In this document: piece after piece, positions 27,162 through 35,515 of the stretch | Position numbering within the stretch: position 1 is the first letter of the stretch | Layout: the number at the start of each line of letters is the position of its first letter | Source of the DNA: Shimia sp. | GTDB taxonomy: Bacteria; Pseudomonadota; Alphaproteobacteria; Rhodobacterales; Rhodobacteraceae | NCBI RefSeq assembly: GCF_022448905.1 | Contig: NZ_JAKVCW010000006.1 | Span: 62,001-126,000, forward strand | Reading direction: 5' to 3' | DNA: 64,000 bases | The notes under the pieces: generated by a model | Databases searched by the model: none | What the model was told of the DNA's origin: nothing | Seen by the model: the letters and a program-made list of their open reading frames with translations, nothing else | Program-made: the position numbers and the translations under genes

Positions 27162-28823
27162 TCAGGTCCAATGCAACGCTGCGGGGCGGATCTCAAACGA
27201 GATGTGGTGCGCCCCGCCTTCTAGCCCATCCACTGTGTGGTTCGCCAAGGCACGCCAATAAGGCTGGATGGTTACCGCGTCGTCTTGCAGGATTTTTTCG
27301 CCCTGCGCGACCAACGCGCGGCGTTTGTCGATGTCCACGGTGCCCAAGGCCTCGTCTAGGATGGCGTCAAACGCGGGGTTTGAATAGCCAAACTCGTTCC
27401 ACGCCTCGCCGCTGCGATAGGCCAGAGCCCAGATTTGCACGCCAAGAGGGCGGTGGTTCCAGTCCGTGGCGCTAAACGGGAAGCTGTCCCAGTTGTCCCA
27501 ATAGGTGTTGCCGGGCACGACACGGGTTTTGGCTTTGAAACCAGCGTCCCGCAGTTGTGCCACCACGGCGTCGGTGGTGTTTTTGCGCCAGGCGTCGTCG
27601 ATGGTGTGAATTTCCATCTCGAAATCCTCGGCGCCCACCTCTTTTAACAATGCCCTTGCGCCTTCGGGGTCGTATTCCGGCACACCAATGTCGGCGTATT
27701 CCGGATGGGCTGGTCCAATGTGGTGGTTTTGCGCCACCTCGCCACGTCCATCGTTGCCCAGTTCCAGCAAAATGCCATTGTCCACGGCTTTCATAATCGC
27801 TTGGCGAACCCGCGCGTCCGCGTAGGGTTTGATGCCGCCTACCTCGGCTGTCTGATTGGGGCGGACTACAACCGTGGCCATGGAAATCACATCGTGTTTG
27901 GTCCAGCCGCCAAAGCTGCCAATCAGATCGGCGTATTCGCCATCAACGGAGTAGGTCATATCGATGTCCCCGTCCTGCGCCGCGCGGGCCCAGGCGGCAG
28001 GGTCGGTGCCAAAATCAAGAAACTCGATCCGGTCCAGCCAAGCGCCATTGCCCGCGTTCCACCAGCTATGATTGGCATTGCGCACAAGCACGCCTTTTTC
28101 ACCAGGGAGCAAACTCTCGGGCAGGTAAGGTCCTGTGCCAATGGGGTTTTCCAACATCTTCGCCGCATCAAATCCGTCCGGCACAATCGCGGCAGGGTAA
28201 TCCGCCATGCCGGGGATCAGGGAGATGTCAGGTTTGGGCAGGTTGAGCCGTACCGTGTGGTCATCGACAACCTCTATGGCGCCTTCCAGCGCTTGGTTGG
28301 TGTTTGGATCAATCAGTGTGGCAAAGCGCCCGGCCATGGAGTTGCCAGCCATGTCGCGGTCACACCAGCAGTGGATGTTGCGGGCCACATCCTCTGCGGT
28401 GAAGGCGGTGCCGTTGTTCCATGTCACGCCTTTGCGCACAAAGAGCGTGTAGGTTTTGGCATCGTCAGAAATCTCCCAGCTTTCTAATAGCGCGGGCTTG
28501 AACGTGCCGTCGCTTTCATAAGTGATCAGCGTTTCAAGCCAGCCACGTGTGAAATTGGCGATCTGTGGCCAGTCAAACAGGCGCGGATCTTTCAGCGCGC
28601 GCACCTCTTGCTGAATGCGGACCGTACCGCCTTGTTTTGGCGCGGTTTGCGCGGCCGCGGGCGTGGACAAGCCCAACATTCCATACGCGGTGGCGGAGGT
28701 GGCCCCAAACGCGCTCGCCAGGGCCAGGAACTCCCGCCGGTCCACGCCGCGTCGTCGCACCCTGTCCGCGTGGTGCAGAAGGTGGGAGGGTAGCGGCTGT
28801 CCGTTGCGTTTGGTAAAAGTCAT
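27162..28823 (-). CDS. ABC transporter substrate-binding protein, family 5 (peptide/opine type), Tat-exported
   Basis: A 553-aa periplasmic solute receptor. The ATG at 28823 follows GAGGA; a start 17 codons upstream adds an unlikely leader. A twin-arginine signal (RRGVDRREFLALAS) lies at about residues 24-37, with cleavage near TPAAAQ. The SBP_bac_5 core is visible as TYTLFVRKGVTWNNGTAFTA, GTGPYLPE and VRQAIMKAVDN. No permease or ATPase gene is next to it, so it is an orphan receptor or works with a system elsewhere. Ligand unknown: peptides, opines and sugars are all possible in this family. Confidence 0.92.
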   Translation of the reverse strand: MTFTKRNGQPLPSHLLHHADRVRRRGVDRREFLALASAFGATSATAYGMLGLSTPAAAQTAPKQGGTVRIQQEVRALKDPRLFDWPQIANFTRGWLETLITYESDGTFKPALLESWEISDDAKTYTLFVRKGVTWNNGTAFTAEDVARNIHCWCDRDMAGNSMAGRFATLIDPNTNQALEGAIEVVDDHTVRLNLPKPDISLIPGMADYPAAIVPDGFDAAKMLENPIGTGPYLPESLLPGEKGVLVRNANHSWWNAGNGAWLDRIEFLDFGTDPAAWARAAQDGDIDMTYSVDGEYADLIGSFGGWTKHDVISMATVVVRPNQTAEVGGIKPYADARVRQAIMKAVDNGILLELGNDGRGEVAQNHHIGPAHPEYADIGVPEYDPEGARALLKEVGAEDFEMEIHTIDDAWRKNTTDAVVAQLRDAGFKAKTRVVPGNTYWDNWDSFPFSATDWNHRPLGVQIWALAYRSGEAWNEFGYSNPAFDAILDEALGTVDIDKRRALVAQGEKILQDDAVTIQPYWRALANHTVDGLEGGAHHISFEIRPAALHWT

Positions 28824-29021
28824 GGCGTCCTCTTGAGCAGGCGGAGGTCGAGGTGGCGTGTATCTATTCTTCACTGTGTGTGTTGCAGGGGCAAGACATA
28901 AGCCTGTGATCTGACAGGTGTTTCCGGCAAGACTCAGCGTAGGATGTTTTTCTTAAGGGCTGTTTAGCCGTGCCTGCGCGCTGTGGTATGCACAGTTCAA
29001 ACAAACCTTGAGGCCAGTTCG

Positions 29022-30074
29022 TTGCGCATTTTGAGCGTCACATCGGTGCGAAATGAAGCGCCCTACCTGTTGGAGTGGATCGCGCACCATCGCGGCGCGG
29101 GGCTGACGGATTTTCTGATCTACTCAAATGACTGTGATGATGGCACGGATCAGATGTTGTCATTGCTGGCGGACGCAGGCGAAGTGGTGCATGTGCCGCA
29201 TGTGCCAGAGCCGGACAAAAGCATCCAATGGCAGGCGTTGCGACAGGCCTGGAAACATCCGCTGCGCAAGGTGGCAGACTGGATCATGGTCACGGATGTG
29301 GATGAGTTCCTCAACATCCATGTGCCGGGACATCAAATTCCTGATCTGCTGGGCAAAGTGCCAACAGACACCGATGCGATCATCATGCCGTGGCGCCTAT
29401 ATGGCAACAATGAACGTGTCGCCATTGACGATGTGTCGGTCACCGAACAGTTCATCCGCTGCATCCCGGCGGAAGCGCAATACCCGGTGGCGGCCAGCCT
29501 GTTCAAAACCCTGTTTCGCGCCAAGGGGCCTTTCAACCAGCTGGGCGTGCATCGTCCCAAGCAGAAAGACCCGGACAAGGCTGGTTGGCCCAAAATGGTC
29601 GATGGCTCTGGCCAACCCGTGCATCCGTTTCTGGCCAAGACCCCGCAGCGCTTGTCACTCTATGACCTAGGCGTCGCGCGGGACTTGGTGGAGTTGAACC
29701 ACTACGCGGTGCGCTCGGCAGCGGCCTTTGTCGTGAAGCGCGACAGGGGGCTGCCCAACCGCGCGACCAAAAAGGTCGACCTCGCTTATTGGGTGGAGCG
29801 CAATTTCAACACCGAAGAAGACACCTCCATCGCAAAGATGCGCCCGGCAACGGAGCGGGAGCTGCAGCGATTACTGGCCATTGAAGGCGTCGCAGAGGCG
29901 CATGCCGCTGGTGTCCGTTGGCATCAAGAGCGATTTCAGGCGTTGATCGCGCAGCCGGAGGTGCAGGAACTGATGTCGCAAATTCTTTGTGCCGGCAGCA
30001 GTCAGGTGCCCCCTCGCGATTTGCAGCGGCAGTTGGTAAAGTGGTATCAATTGGCCAACTATAAGAATTCCTGA
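29022..30074 (+). CDS. GT2-like glycosyltransferase (Glyco_tranf_2_4 type)
   Basis: A 350-aa protein starting MRILSVTSVRNEAPYLLEWI, the usual opening of this family. The TTG at 29022 is chosen because it has GAGG eight bases upstream and matches the family start; a GTG at 28983 has no ribosome site. The acidic motif TDVDEFLN (residues 91-98) is the probable metal/nucleotide site. Late motifs LNHYAVRSA and NTEEDTSI are shared almost exactly with the next gene, so the two are paralogues. It is the first of four plus-strand genes with carbohydrate-type features. Acceptor unknown. Confidence 0.8.
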   Translation: MRILSVTSVRNEAPYLLEWIAHHRGAGLTDFLIYSNDCDDGTDQMLSLLADAGEVVHVPHVPEPDKSIQWQALRQAWKHPLRKVADWIMVTDVDEFLNIHVPGHQIPDLLGKVPTDTDAIIMPWRLYGNNERVAIDDVSVTEQFIRCIPAEAQYPVAASLFKTLFRAKGPFNQLGVHRPKQKDPDKAGWPKMVDGSGQPVHPFLAKTPQRLSLYDLGVARDLVELNHYAVRSAAAFVVKRDRGLPNRATKKVDLAYWVERNFNTEEDTSIAKMRPATERELQRLLAIEGVAEAHAAGVRWHQERFQALIAQPEVQELMSQILCAGSSQVPPRDLQRQLVKWYQLANYKNS

Positions 30075-30115
30075 CACAAACGTGCAGGCAGGCAGGGTAA
30101 AACAAGGGCCACAGC

Positions 30116-32380
30116 ATGGGCAAAGCAGCGTTTCATTATCGCGAATTGTCACACACGCAGGTGTCGGGCAGCACGGTGTTGTCATGCCTAAAGCTGGATG
30201 AGGCCAAACAGCCCGAATGCATGGCCTTCTTTAAAACAGGCCTCACAGAGAACGCTCTGAAGGCCGGAACAAAAACCAAAATTTCAAACCTTCGCAGCGT
30301 TGGCAATGGGTTGATCGTGAACCTGACCTACGAAAGCGACGCGCCAGCGGTCAAGGTGAATGGCCAAGAAGTCAGCCTGCCGATGCAGCCTCAAGAGCTG
30401 GATGTCTTTGCCGCGCTCAATGTGATGCTAGCAGTGCGCACCGGCGAGACCGCACAGGCCACCTTGGACTGGCTGCGCTACCACGCCCGCTATCACAACC
30501 TGCAAGGCGCGGTGATCTTGGATCGGGCCGAACCGGGCACCGACGCGGCCTATCTCGAAGAGTTGGAGGCCGGTGTGTCCATCATTGCCGGGCTCAAGCA
30601 GGTCATGGTGCTGCGTGCTGACACGCCATTGGGCGCTTTGGACTTGCCGTCGGAAGCTCATCCTTTCAACGCCCCTGATGCACCTGGCAAAGACCGGATG
30701 GAGATTCCGTCTCCCAGCCCATGGGACTCGCCGCTGGCCGAATTGCAACTGATCGAGATGATCCGCTACCGCTGGCTCAACACCGCGCGCGCCATTGCTC
30801 TGTTGGATATTTCCGATCTGGTCATGCAGATCAAAGGCAAGGGTACCAAAGGCCGGACTCTGTTTGATATGGCAGTGAAGTCTTCGTCCGGTGTGGTGAC
30901 ATTGGTCGGGCAGCACTGCTACCCATGGCGGGTGCGCAATGACGACGCGGTCAGCCATGGTGACCACATCTGCGTGCAGTTTGACGCGGCCAAAATGCGC
31001 CGCCGCTGGGTGGTGGCCCCGCAGAAGACCGGACCTGAGGTGGTCTGGCGCTTGATCCGCGTGGTTGGCGCGAAACCCGAAGCAGACGAATGGGTCAAAT
31101 TCTACCGCTGCATGGGCCTGCGCCACCCCACTGACAGTGTCGGGCAGATTGTGCCCAAGACCTCGCTGATTGAAGAGGCGGAGCTGATCAAACTGTCTAA
31201 AAAGAAGTTTGACCACAAACCGATCCGCATGCCGGAAATCGCCGCCCCCAAGGTAAACCCGGCGGCCAACGATGTGGCGATAATCACCTGTATGAAAAAC
31301 GAAGGGCCGTTTATCCTTGAGTGGCTGGCCTATCACCGCGCCATCGGGGTGAAGGACGTGCTGGTCTACACCAATGACTGTAACGATGGCACCGATACCT
31401 TCTTGGATCTGTTGCAGGACAAAGGCTTTGTGCAGCACCGGGAAAATCCGTTCAAAGGCACCAATCTCAAACCGCAACACGCCGCGCTTCAGGCCGGGGA
31501 GAAAGAAGAGATCATCCAAAACGCCGATTGGGTGATTTCCATGGATGTGGATGAGTTCATCAACGTCAAAGTGGGGGACGGTACGCTGCCCGCGCTGTTT
31601 GAGGCGGTGGGCGATGCCAATTTGATTTCCTGTACGTGGCGGTTGTTTGGCAACTCAGATGTGCATGAGTATGCGGACGAACCGTTGATGGCGCAATTCA
31701 CCCGCTGTGCCCGTGAAATGACGCGCAAACCGCATCAGGCGTGGGGCTTCAAAACGCTTTACCGCAACATTGGCCTGTTTAAGAAGCTGGGTGTGCACCG
31801 GCCCAAAGGGCTCAATCCCCAGCTTTGGTCCCACATCAACTGGGTGAACGGCTCCGGCCAACCGCTGCCCAAGGACATGTACCGCAACGCCTGGCGCTCC
31901 ACGACTGACACCATCGGCTATGATCTCGTGCAGCTTAACCACTACGCCGTGCGTTCGGCTGAGAGCTTCTTGGTGAAGCGGGACCGAGGCCGCGTGAACC
32001 ATGTCGATCGCGATCAGGGCATGGCTTATTGGTTCCGGATGAACAACAACACCGAAGAAGACACCTCGATCCAGCGCATGATCCCGGCGATGCAGGCGGA
32101 GATGGATCGGCTGTTGTCGGACCCTGAGATTGCCGAGGCACATGCGTTTTCCGTGGATCGCCACCGCGCCAAAATCGATGCGCTCAAGGAAACTTCCAAC
32201 TACAGCAAGTTCTATGACGACCTGACCAGCGCCCGTCAGGAACGTCTGGCACGCCTGCATCCGCATTTTGGCGCCAACGTCTTCTTGGCTGGTCCTGAGG
32301 TCATCCCCGATTGGGTGGTGGAACGCGATTTGCCGGAGGACTTCTTCTTCACCGTCGAGAAGCAAGACACGGCGCACTAG
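30116..32380 (+). CDS. Two-domain glycosyltransferase: N-terminal pseudo-GT half plus C-terminal active GT2-like domain
   Basis: A 754-aa protein. The C-terminal half (about 385-700) is a Glyco_tranf_2_4 domain: IITCMKNEGPFILEWLAYHR, YTNDCNDGTD, SMDVDEFIN (residues 475-483), then LNHYAVRSAESFLVKRDRG and NTEEDTSI. The N-terminal half (about 100-290) seems to follow the same plan in degenerate form: LAVRTGETAQATLDWLRYHAR, ILDRAEPGTDAAYLEEL, and LLDISDLVM (229-237) where the acidic DVDEF should be. It looks like an internal duplication in which one copy has lost the metal site. It starts 41 bp after the preceding GT gene. Substrates unknown. Confidence 0.75.
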   Translation: MGKAAFHYRELSHTQVSGSTVLSCLKLDEAKQPECMAFFKTGLTENALKAGTKTKISNLRSVGNGLIVNLTYESDAPAVKVNGQEVSLPMQPQELDVFAALNVMLAVRTGETAQATLDWLRYHARYHNLQGAVILDRAEPGTDAAYLEELEAGVSIIAGLKQVMVLRADTPLGALDLPSEAHPFNAPDAPGKDRMEIPSPSPWDSPLAELQLIEMIRYRWLNTARAIALLDISDLVMQIKGKGTKGRTLFDMAVKSSSGVVTLVGQHCYPWRVRNDDAVSHGDHICVQFDAAKMRRRWVVAPQKTGPEVVWRLIRVVGAKPEADEWVKFYRCMGLRHPTDSVGQIVPKTSLIEEAELIKLSKKKFDHKPIRMPEIAAPKVNPAANDVAIITCMKNEGPFILEWLAYHRAIGVKDVLVYTNDCNDGTDTFLDLLQDKGFVQHRENPFKGTNLKPQHAALQAGEKEEIIQNADWVISMDVDEFINVKVGDGTLPALFEAVGDANLISCTWRLFGNSDVHEYADEPLMAQFTRCAREMTRKPHQAWGFKTLYRNIGLFKKLGVHRPKGLNPQLWSHINWVNGSGQPLPKDMYRNAWRSTTDTIGYDLVQLNHYAVRSAESFLVKRDRGRVNHVDRDQGMAYWFRMNNNTEEDTSIQRMIPAMQAEMDRLLSDPEIAEAHAFSVDRHRAKIDALKETSNYSKFYDDLTSARQERLARLHPHFGANVFLAGPEVIPDWVVERDLPEDFFFTVEKQDTAH

Positions 32381-32464
32381 CGCAAATTGTCGTGGAATTT
32401 CCGAAGACAGCCCAATGGTTTCCGGGTAAACTGTTTCCAAAGTAAGAACAAAGGTTGAGGTAAA

Positions 32465-33472
32465 ATGGCCAAACTTCCCGAAATCGCGTCCCTATGGATT
32501 GGCGGGCAGCTTTCCTGGTTGGAGCAGCTCTGTCTGAAATCCTTTGCGGATGCGGGCCATCACACCACGCTTTACAGCTACGAAGAGATCCCAAATGTAC
32601 CTGAAGGGGTGCATGCGGCGGATGCGGCGGAGATTTTCCCGGGCGAGCCAATGCACCGCCACGCGCGCACCGGCAGCCCGGCAATTCATGCCGATCTGTG
32701 GCGGCTCAACATGCTGAAAAAGACCGACAAGATTTGGGTGGACGCGGATGTCTATTGCTACCGCCCGTTCAACTACACCCGCAAATCAGTGTTTGGCAGG
32801 GAAAAAGAGGGGCTGGTCTGCAATGCCGTGCTTGGTCTGCCAAAAACCTCCAAAGCGCTCGATGCGATGTTGACGTTTTTTGAAGACGAATACGCGATTG
32901 GCCCGTGGTTGAAGCCTTGGCAACAAAAAGAGCTTCAGGCGGAGAAGGACGCAGGGCGTCCGGTGCACATGACCGAGCAAAACTGGGGCTTTACCGGCCC
33001 AGCGGCGGTGACCTATTTCCTGCAGCAGTCCGGCGAAATCAAATATGCGGAGCCTGAAACGGCGTTCTATCCGGTGTCGTTCAAAGACCGCAACAAGATG
33101 ATCCGCAGCGCGTTTGACATTGAGAAAGACTGGCTGACCGAGGAGACCAAGGCGGTGCATTTCTGGGCGCGTCGGATGAAGCCGCGTTTGGAAGAGAAAG
33201 AGAACAACCGCCCGCGGCGCGGCTCGTTTATGCACAAGGTCATGCAAAAGCACGACATTGAACCGGATGCGGCCCTGATCCCACCCAAGAAGAAAACCGC
33301 CAAAGCCCCGATCACCGATCCGGAGTTTCAGGCCAAGGTGGCCATTGAGTCGCTGAAAGGTGAGGCTTCGGTCGAAAAACTGTCGCGCGATTTCCTGGTG
33401 GAAACCGGGCAAATCAAACAATGGCGAAACCAGCTGATCGAGGGCGCACCCAGCCTTTTTCGGGAGGGCTGA
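32465..33472 (+). CDS. DXD-type glycosyltransferase-like protein
   Basis: A 335-aa protein beginning IASLWIGGQLSWLEQLCLKSF, which resembles Gly_transf_sug / capsular polysaccharide glycosyltransferases. The DXD motif is WVDADVYCYRPF (D93-x-D95), preceded by IHADLWRLNMLK. The C-terminal 60-70 residues are basic, with KKKTAKAP and a short helix-turn region of unknown role. GAGG precedes the ATG. It is the third gene in the plus-strand run, 84 bp after the two-domain GT and 2 bp before the hydrolase start. The donor sugar is not predictable. Confidence 0.72.
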   Translation: MAKLPEIASLWIGGQLSWLEQLCLKSFADAGHHTTLYSYEEIPNVPEGVHAADAAEIFPGEPMHRHARTGSPAIHADLWRLNMLKKTDKIWVDADVYCYRPFNYTRKSVFGREKEGLVCNAVLGLPKTSKALDAMLTFFEDEYAIGPWLKPWQQKELQAEKDAGRPVHMTEQNWGFTGPAAVTYFLQQSGEIKYAEPETAFYPVSFKDRNKMIRSAFDIEKDWLTEETKAVHFWARRMKPRLEEKENNRPRRGSFMHKVMQKHDIEPDAALIPPKKKTAKAPITDPEFQAKVAIESLKGEASVEKLSRDFLVETGQIKQWRNQLIEGAPSLFREG

Positions 33473-33474
33473 GC

Positions 33475-34392
33475 GTGGCGGACGGTGATACAAAACCCGA
33501 CGCGCCCAGCCAAACCGACTGGCAAAGCAATCTGAAAGAGATCGGCGCAGAACGCGGGTTTTTTGAGGAGTTGGGCGAGGAACACTCAGCGCTATATATC
33601 AAACAGGGCAAAACCCTGATTGTGACCTTTGAAAACCTCGACCATGTCTATGAGGACAGTGCCGAGCGCATGCCGTGGGGCTACAACTTCGTTACCGCGC
33701 GCGGCTGGTCGATGCTGGGCATGATGGCGCATGGTTGGTCGTGGTATCGTGACGAGGCGGTGTTTGATTTCTTTGACCGGCTGCGCGACGAATGTTTTTT
33801 CGAGCAATTCGACAAAGTGGTGTTTTACGGCGCGTCGATGGGCGCCTATGCGGCCTCAGTCTTTTCTGCGGCGGCCCCCGGCGCAACGGTCATTTGTATC
33901 TCCCCACAGGCGACGTTGGATCGCGAGATTGCCAGTTGGGAAACCCGCTACCGCAAAGCCTGGCACCGGGACTTCAGCGGGCGCTATGCCTATGGGCCGG
34001 ACATGATTGCCGAGGCCGGTGAGGTGAATATCTTCTACGATCCTCGCATGGGTCTGGACGCAATGCACGCCGCGCTGTTCCGTGGCGACAACGTACGCAA
34101 ATACCGCTGCCGCTATATGGGGCACCGGATTGCCTCGCTCTGGATTATGTTGGGACTGTTAAAGCCGGTCATCGAGAGCTGCGTGGCCGGGGACATGACC
34201 GCGCCCAAGTTCTACAGCATGATGCGAGCGCGGCGCGATGTAGGGCGGTACCAGAAAGAGATGCTCAAAACGGTTCTGGCGGACGGGCGACCGTGGCTGA
34301 TCGCCACCTACTGCTCAGCCGTGCTTGCGCGCCGACGCGGGCCAAACTTCCGCAAAGCCTTGCGGGCTGCCCGCGCCAAAATGGGGGGCTAA
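33475..34392 (+). CDS. Alpha/beta-hydrolase-like protein, function unknown
   Basis: A 305-aa protein. The GTG at 33475 has GGGAGGG six bases upstream and lies just after the preceding stop, so it is chosen over an ATG 54 bases earlier inside that gene. VVFYGASMGAYAASVFS (S121 in G-x-S-x-G) is a nucleophile elbow, and CISPQATLD with a downstream Asp (NIFYDPRMG) fits the fold. The last about 80 residues are basic and helical. No signal peptide is seen. Co-occurrence with three glycosyltransferases suggests a job in glycan modification, but nothing in the sequence proves it. Confidence 0.6.
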   Translation: MADGDTKPDAPSQTDWQSNLKEIGAERGFFEELGEEHSALYIKQGKTLIVTFENLDHVYEDSAERMPWGYNFVTARGWSMLGMMAHGWSWYRDEAVFDFFDRLRDECFFEQFDKVVFYGASMGAYAASVFSAAAPGATVICISPQATLDREIASWETRYRKAWHRDFSGRYAYGPDMIAEAGEVNIFYDPRMGLDAMHAALFRGDNVRKYRCRYMGHRIASLWIMLGLLKPVIESCVAGDMTAPKFYSMMRARRDVGRYQKEMLKTVLADGRPWLIATYCSAVLARRRGPNFRKALRAARAKMGG

Positions 34393-34398
34393 GCCCCC
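34384..34398. terminator. Short GC hairpin between convergent stops
   Basis: GGGGGC (34384-34389) and GCCCCC (34393-34398) flank a three-base loop that is the TAA stop of the hydrolase-like gene. It lies exactly between the converging hydrolase-like and LacI genes and could end transcription in both directions, but T tracts are minimal. Confidence 0.35.
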
Positions 34399-35415
34399 TT
34401 ACACGCCACGCAACGTATCGCCAAAGCTGATGGTGGGGGCTAAGGTCACCTGACCCTCTTTTTCCACGTCGTTCACCCGCGCGGCGATGATCTCCGCCGC
34501 CTTGGTGCCAATCTCGCGGCGGCAGGCGTCCATCGTGGCCAGCTGTCGTGGCAAGCCTTGCAACAGCTCGACACCGTTGAAGCCCGCCAGACCAATCTGG
34601 CCCGGGACGTCGATGCCTTTCTCCAAAAGGTAGAGCAGACCGCCCGCGCCAATCATGTCGTTGCTGTAGTAGATGAAATCCACATCCGGGCTGCGCTCCA
34701 GCACCGCTTCGGTCATCTCGCGGCCTTTCGCCAGCGCGGACCCGCCGGAATAAAATTCTCGATCCACCACCTCAACGCCGGATTTGGCCAGCACTTCGGT
34801 AAAGCCTTCAAAGCGTTTGCGAGCGCGGTGATCGAGCGGCATTTTGGTGCCTAGGAAGGCGATTTTCTTATAGCCGGCTTTCAGGATTGCGGCGGCCATT
34901 TCTCGGCCAGCGCGGCGGTGCGATATGCCCACCATGGCGTCCACAGGATCACCATCGGTGTCCATGATTTCCACCACTGGAATGCCGCTGGCGTTGAGCA
35001 TCGCACGGGAGGCTTCGGTGTGCTCCAGTCCAGCGATGATCACACCAGAGGGCCGCCAGGACAGCATTTCGTAGAGAACTTTCTCTTCTTTTTCAGGGAG
35101 GTAATCTGTCACGCCGACAACCGGCTGCAACTCGGTGTCTTCCAGAACCTGGCTGATCCCACTCAGAACTTCAGGAAAGACCATATTTGACAGGGACGGG
35201 ATGATCACCGCCACAAGGTTCACCCTCTGACTGGCCAGCGCCCCGGCGATTTTGTTGGGCACATATCCCAGCTCTTTGGCCGCTGTCAGTACCTTGTCGC
35301 GTGTGGCTGCGGACACGTCCCCGCGGTTGCGCAACACGCGGCTGACCGTCATCTCGGACACCCCCGAAGCTTCAGATACGTCACGAAGGGTCAAGGAACG
35401 GTTTTTCTGAGTCAC
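34399..35415 (-). CDS. LacI family transcriptional regulator
   Basis: A 338-aa repressor. The N-terminal helix-turn-helix (residues about 9-30: TLRDVSEASGVSEMTVSRVLRN) and hinge helix (about 50-62, KIAGALASQRVN) are followed by a periplasmic-binding-protein-like effector domain (VAVIIPSLSNMVFPEVLSG, then YYSNDMIGAGGL and GFNGVELLQ). The GntR-type subgroup of LacI is suggested by the effector domain pattern, so a sugar-acid or polyol ligand is possible but unproven. No obvious target operon is adjacent. A palindrome just upstream may be its own operator. Confidence 0.9.
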   Translation of the reverse strand: MTQKNRSLTLRDVSEASGVSEMTVSRVLRNRGDVSAATRDKVLTAAKELGYVPNKIAGALASQRVNLVAVIIPSLSNMVFPEVLSGISQVLEDTELQPVVGVTDYLPEKEEKVLYEMLSWRPSGVIIAGLEHTEASRAMLNASGIPVVEIMDTDGDPVDAMVGISHRRAGREMAAAILKAGYKKIAFLGTKMPLDHRARKRFEGFTEVLAKSGVEVVDREFYSGGSALAKGREMTEAVLERSPDVDFIYYSNDMIGAGGLLYLLEKGIDVPGQIGLAGFNGVELLQGLPRQLATMDACRREIGTKAAEIIAARVNDVEKEGQVTLAPTISFGDTLRGV

Positions 35416-35426
35416 TGATATTCTTC

Positions 35427-35442
35427 CCGATAAGACTATCGG
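35427..35442. promoter_or_regulatory. Perfect inverted repeat upstream of the LacI gene, candidate operator
   Basis: CCGATAagacTATCGG has 6-bp perfect arms around a 4-base spacer and ends 12 bases before the LacI ATG. Autoregulation through such a site is common for LacI repressors. The centre is not the CG step usual for the family, so the assignment is tentative. Confidence 0.35.
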
Positions 35443-35515
35443 AATGTTACCGCGATCAGTTGCGCCTGTTCAAGCACTCGCTGCCTGCGCACATGCGCAC
35501 AGTTAACAGGACTGG

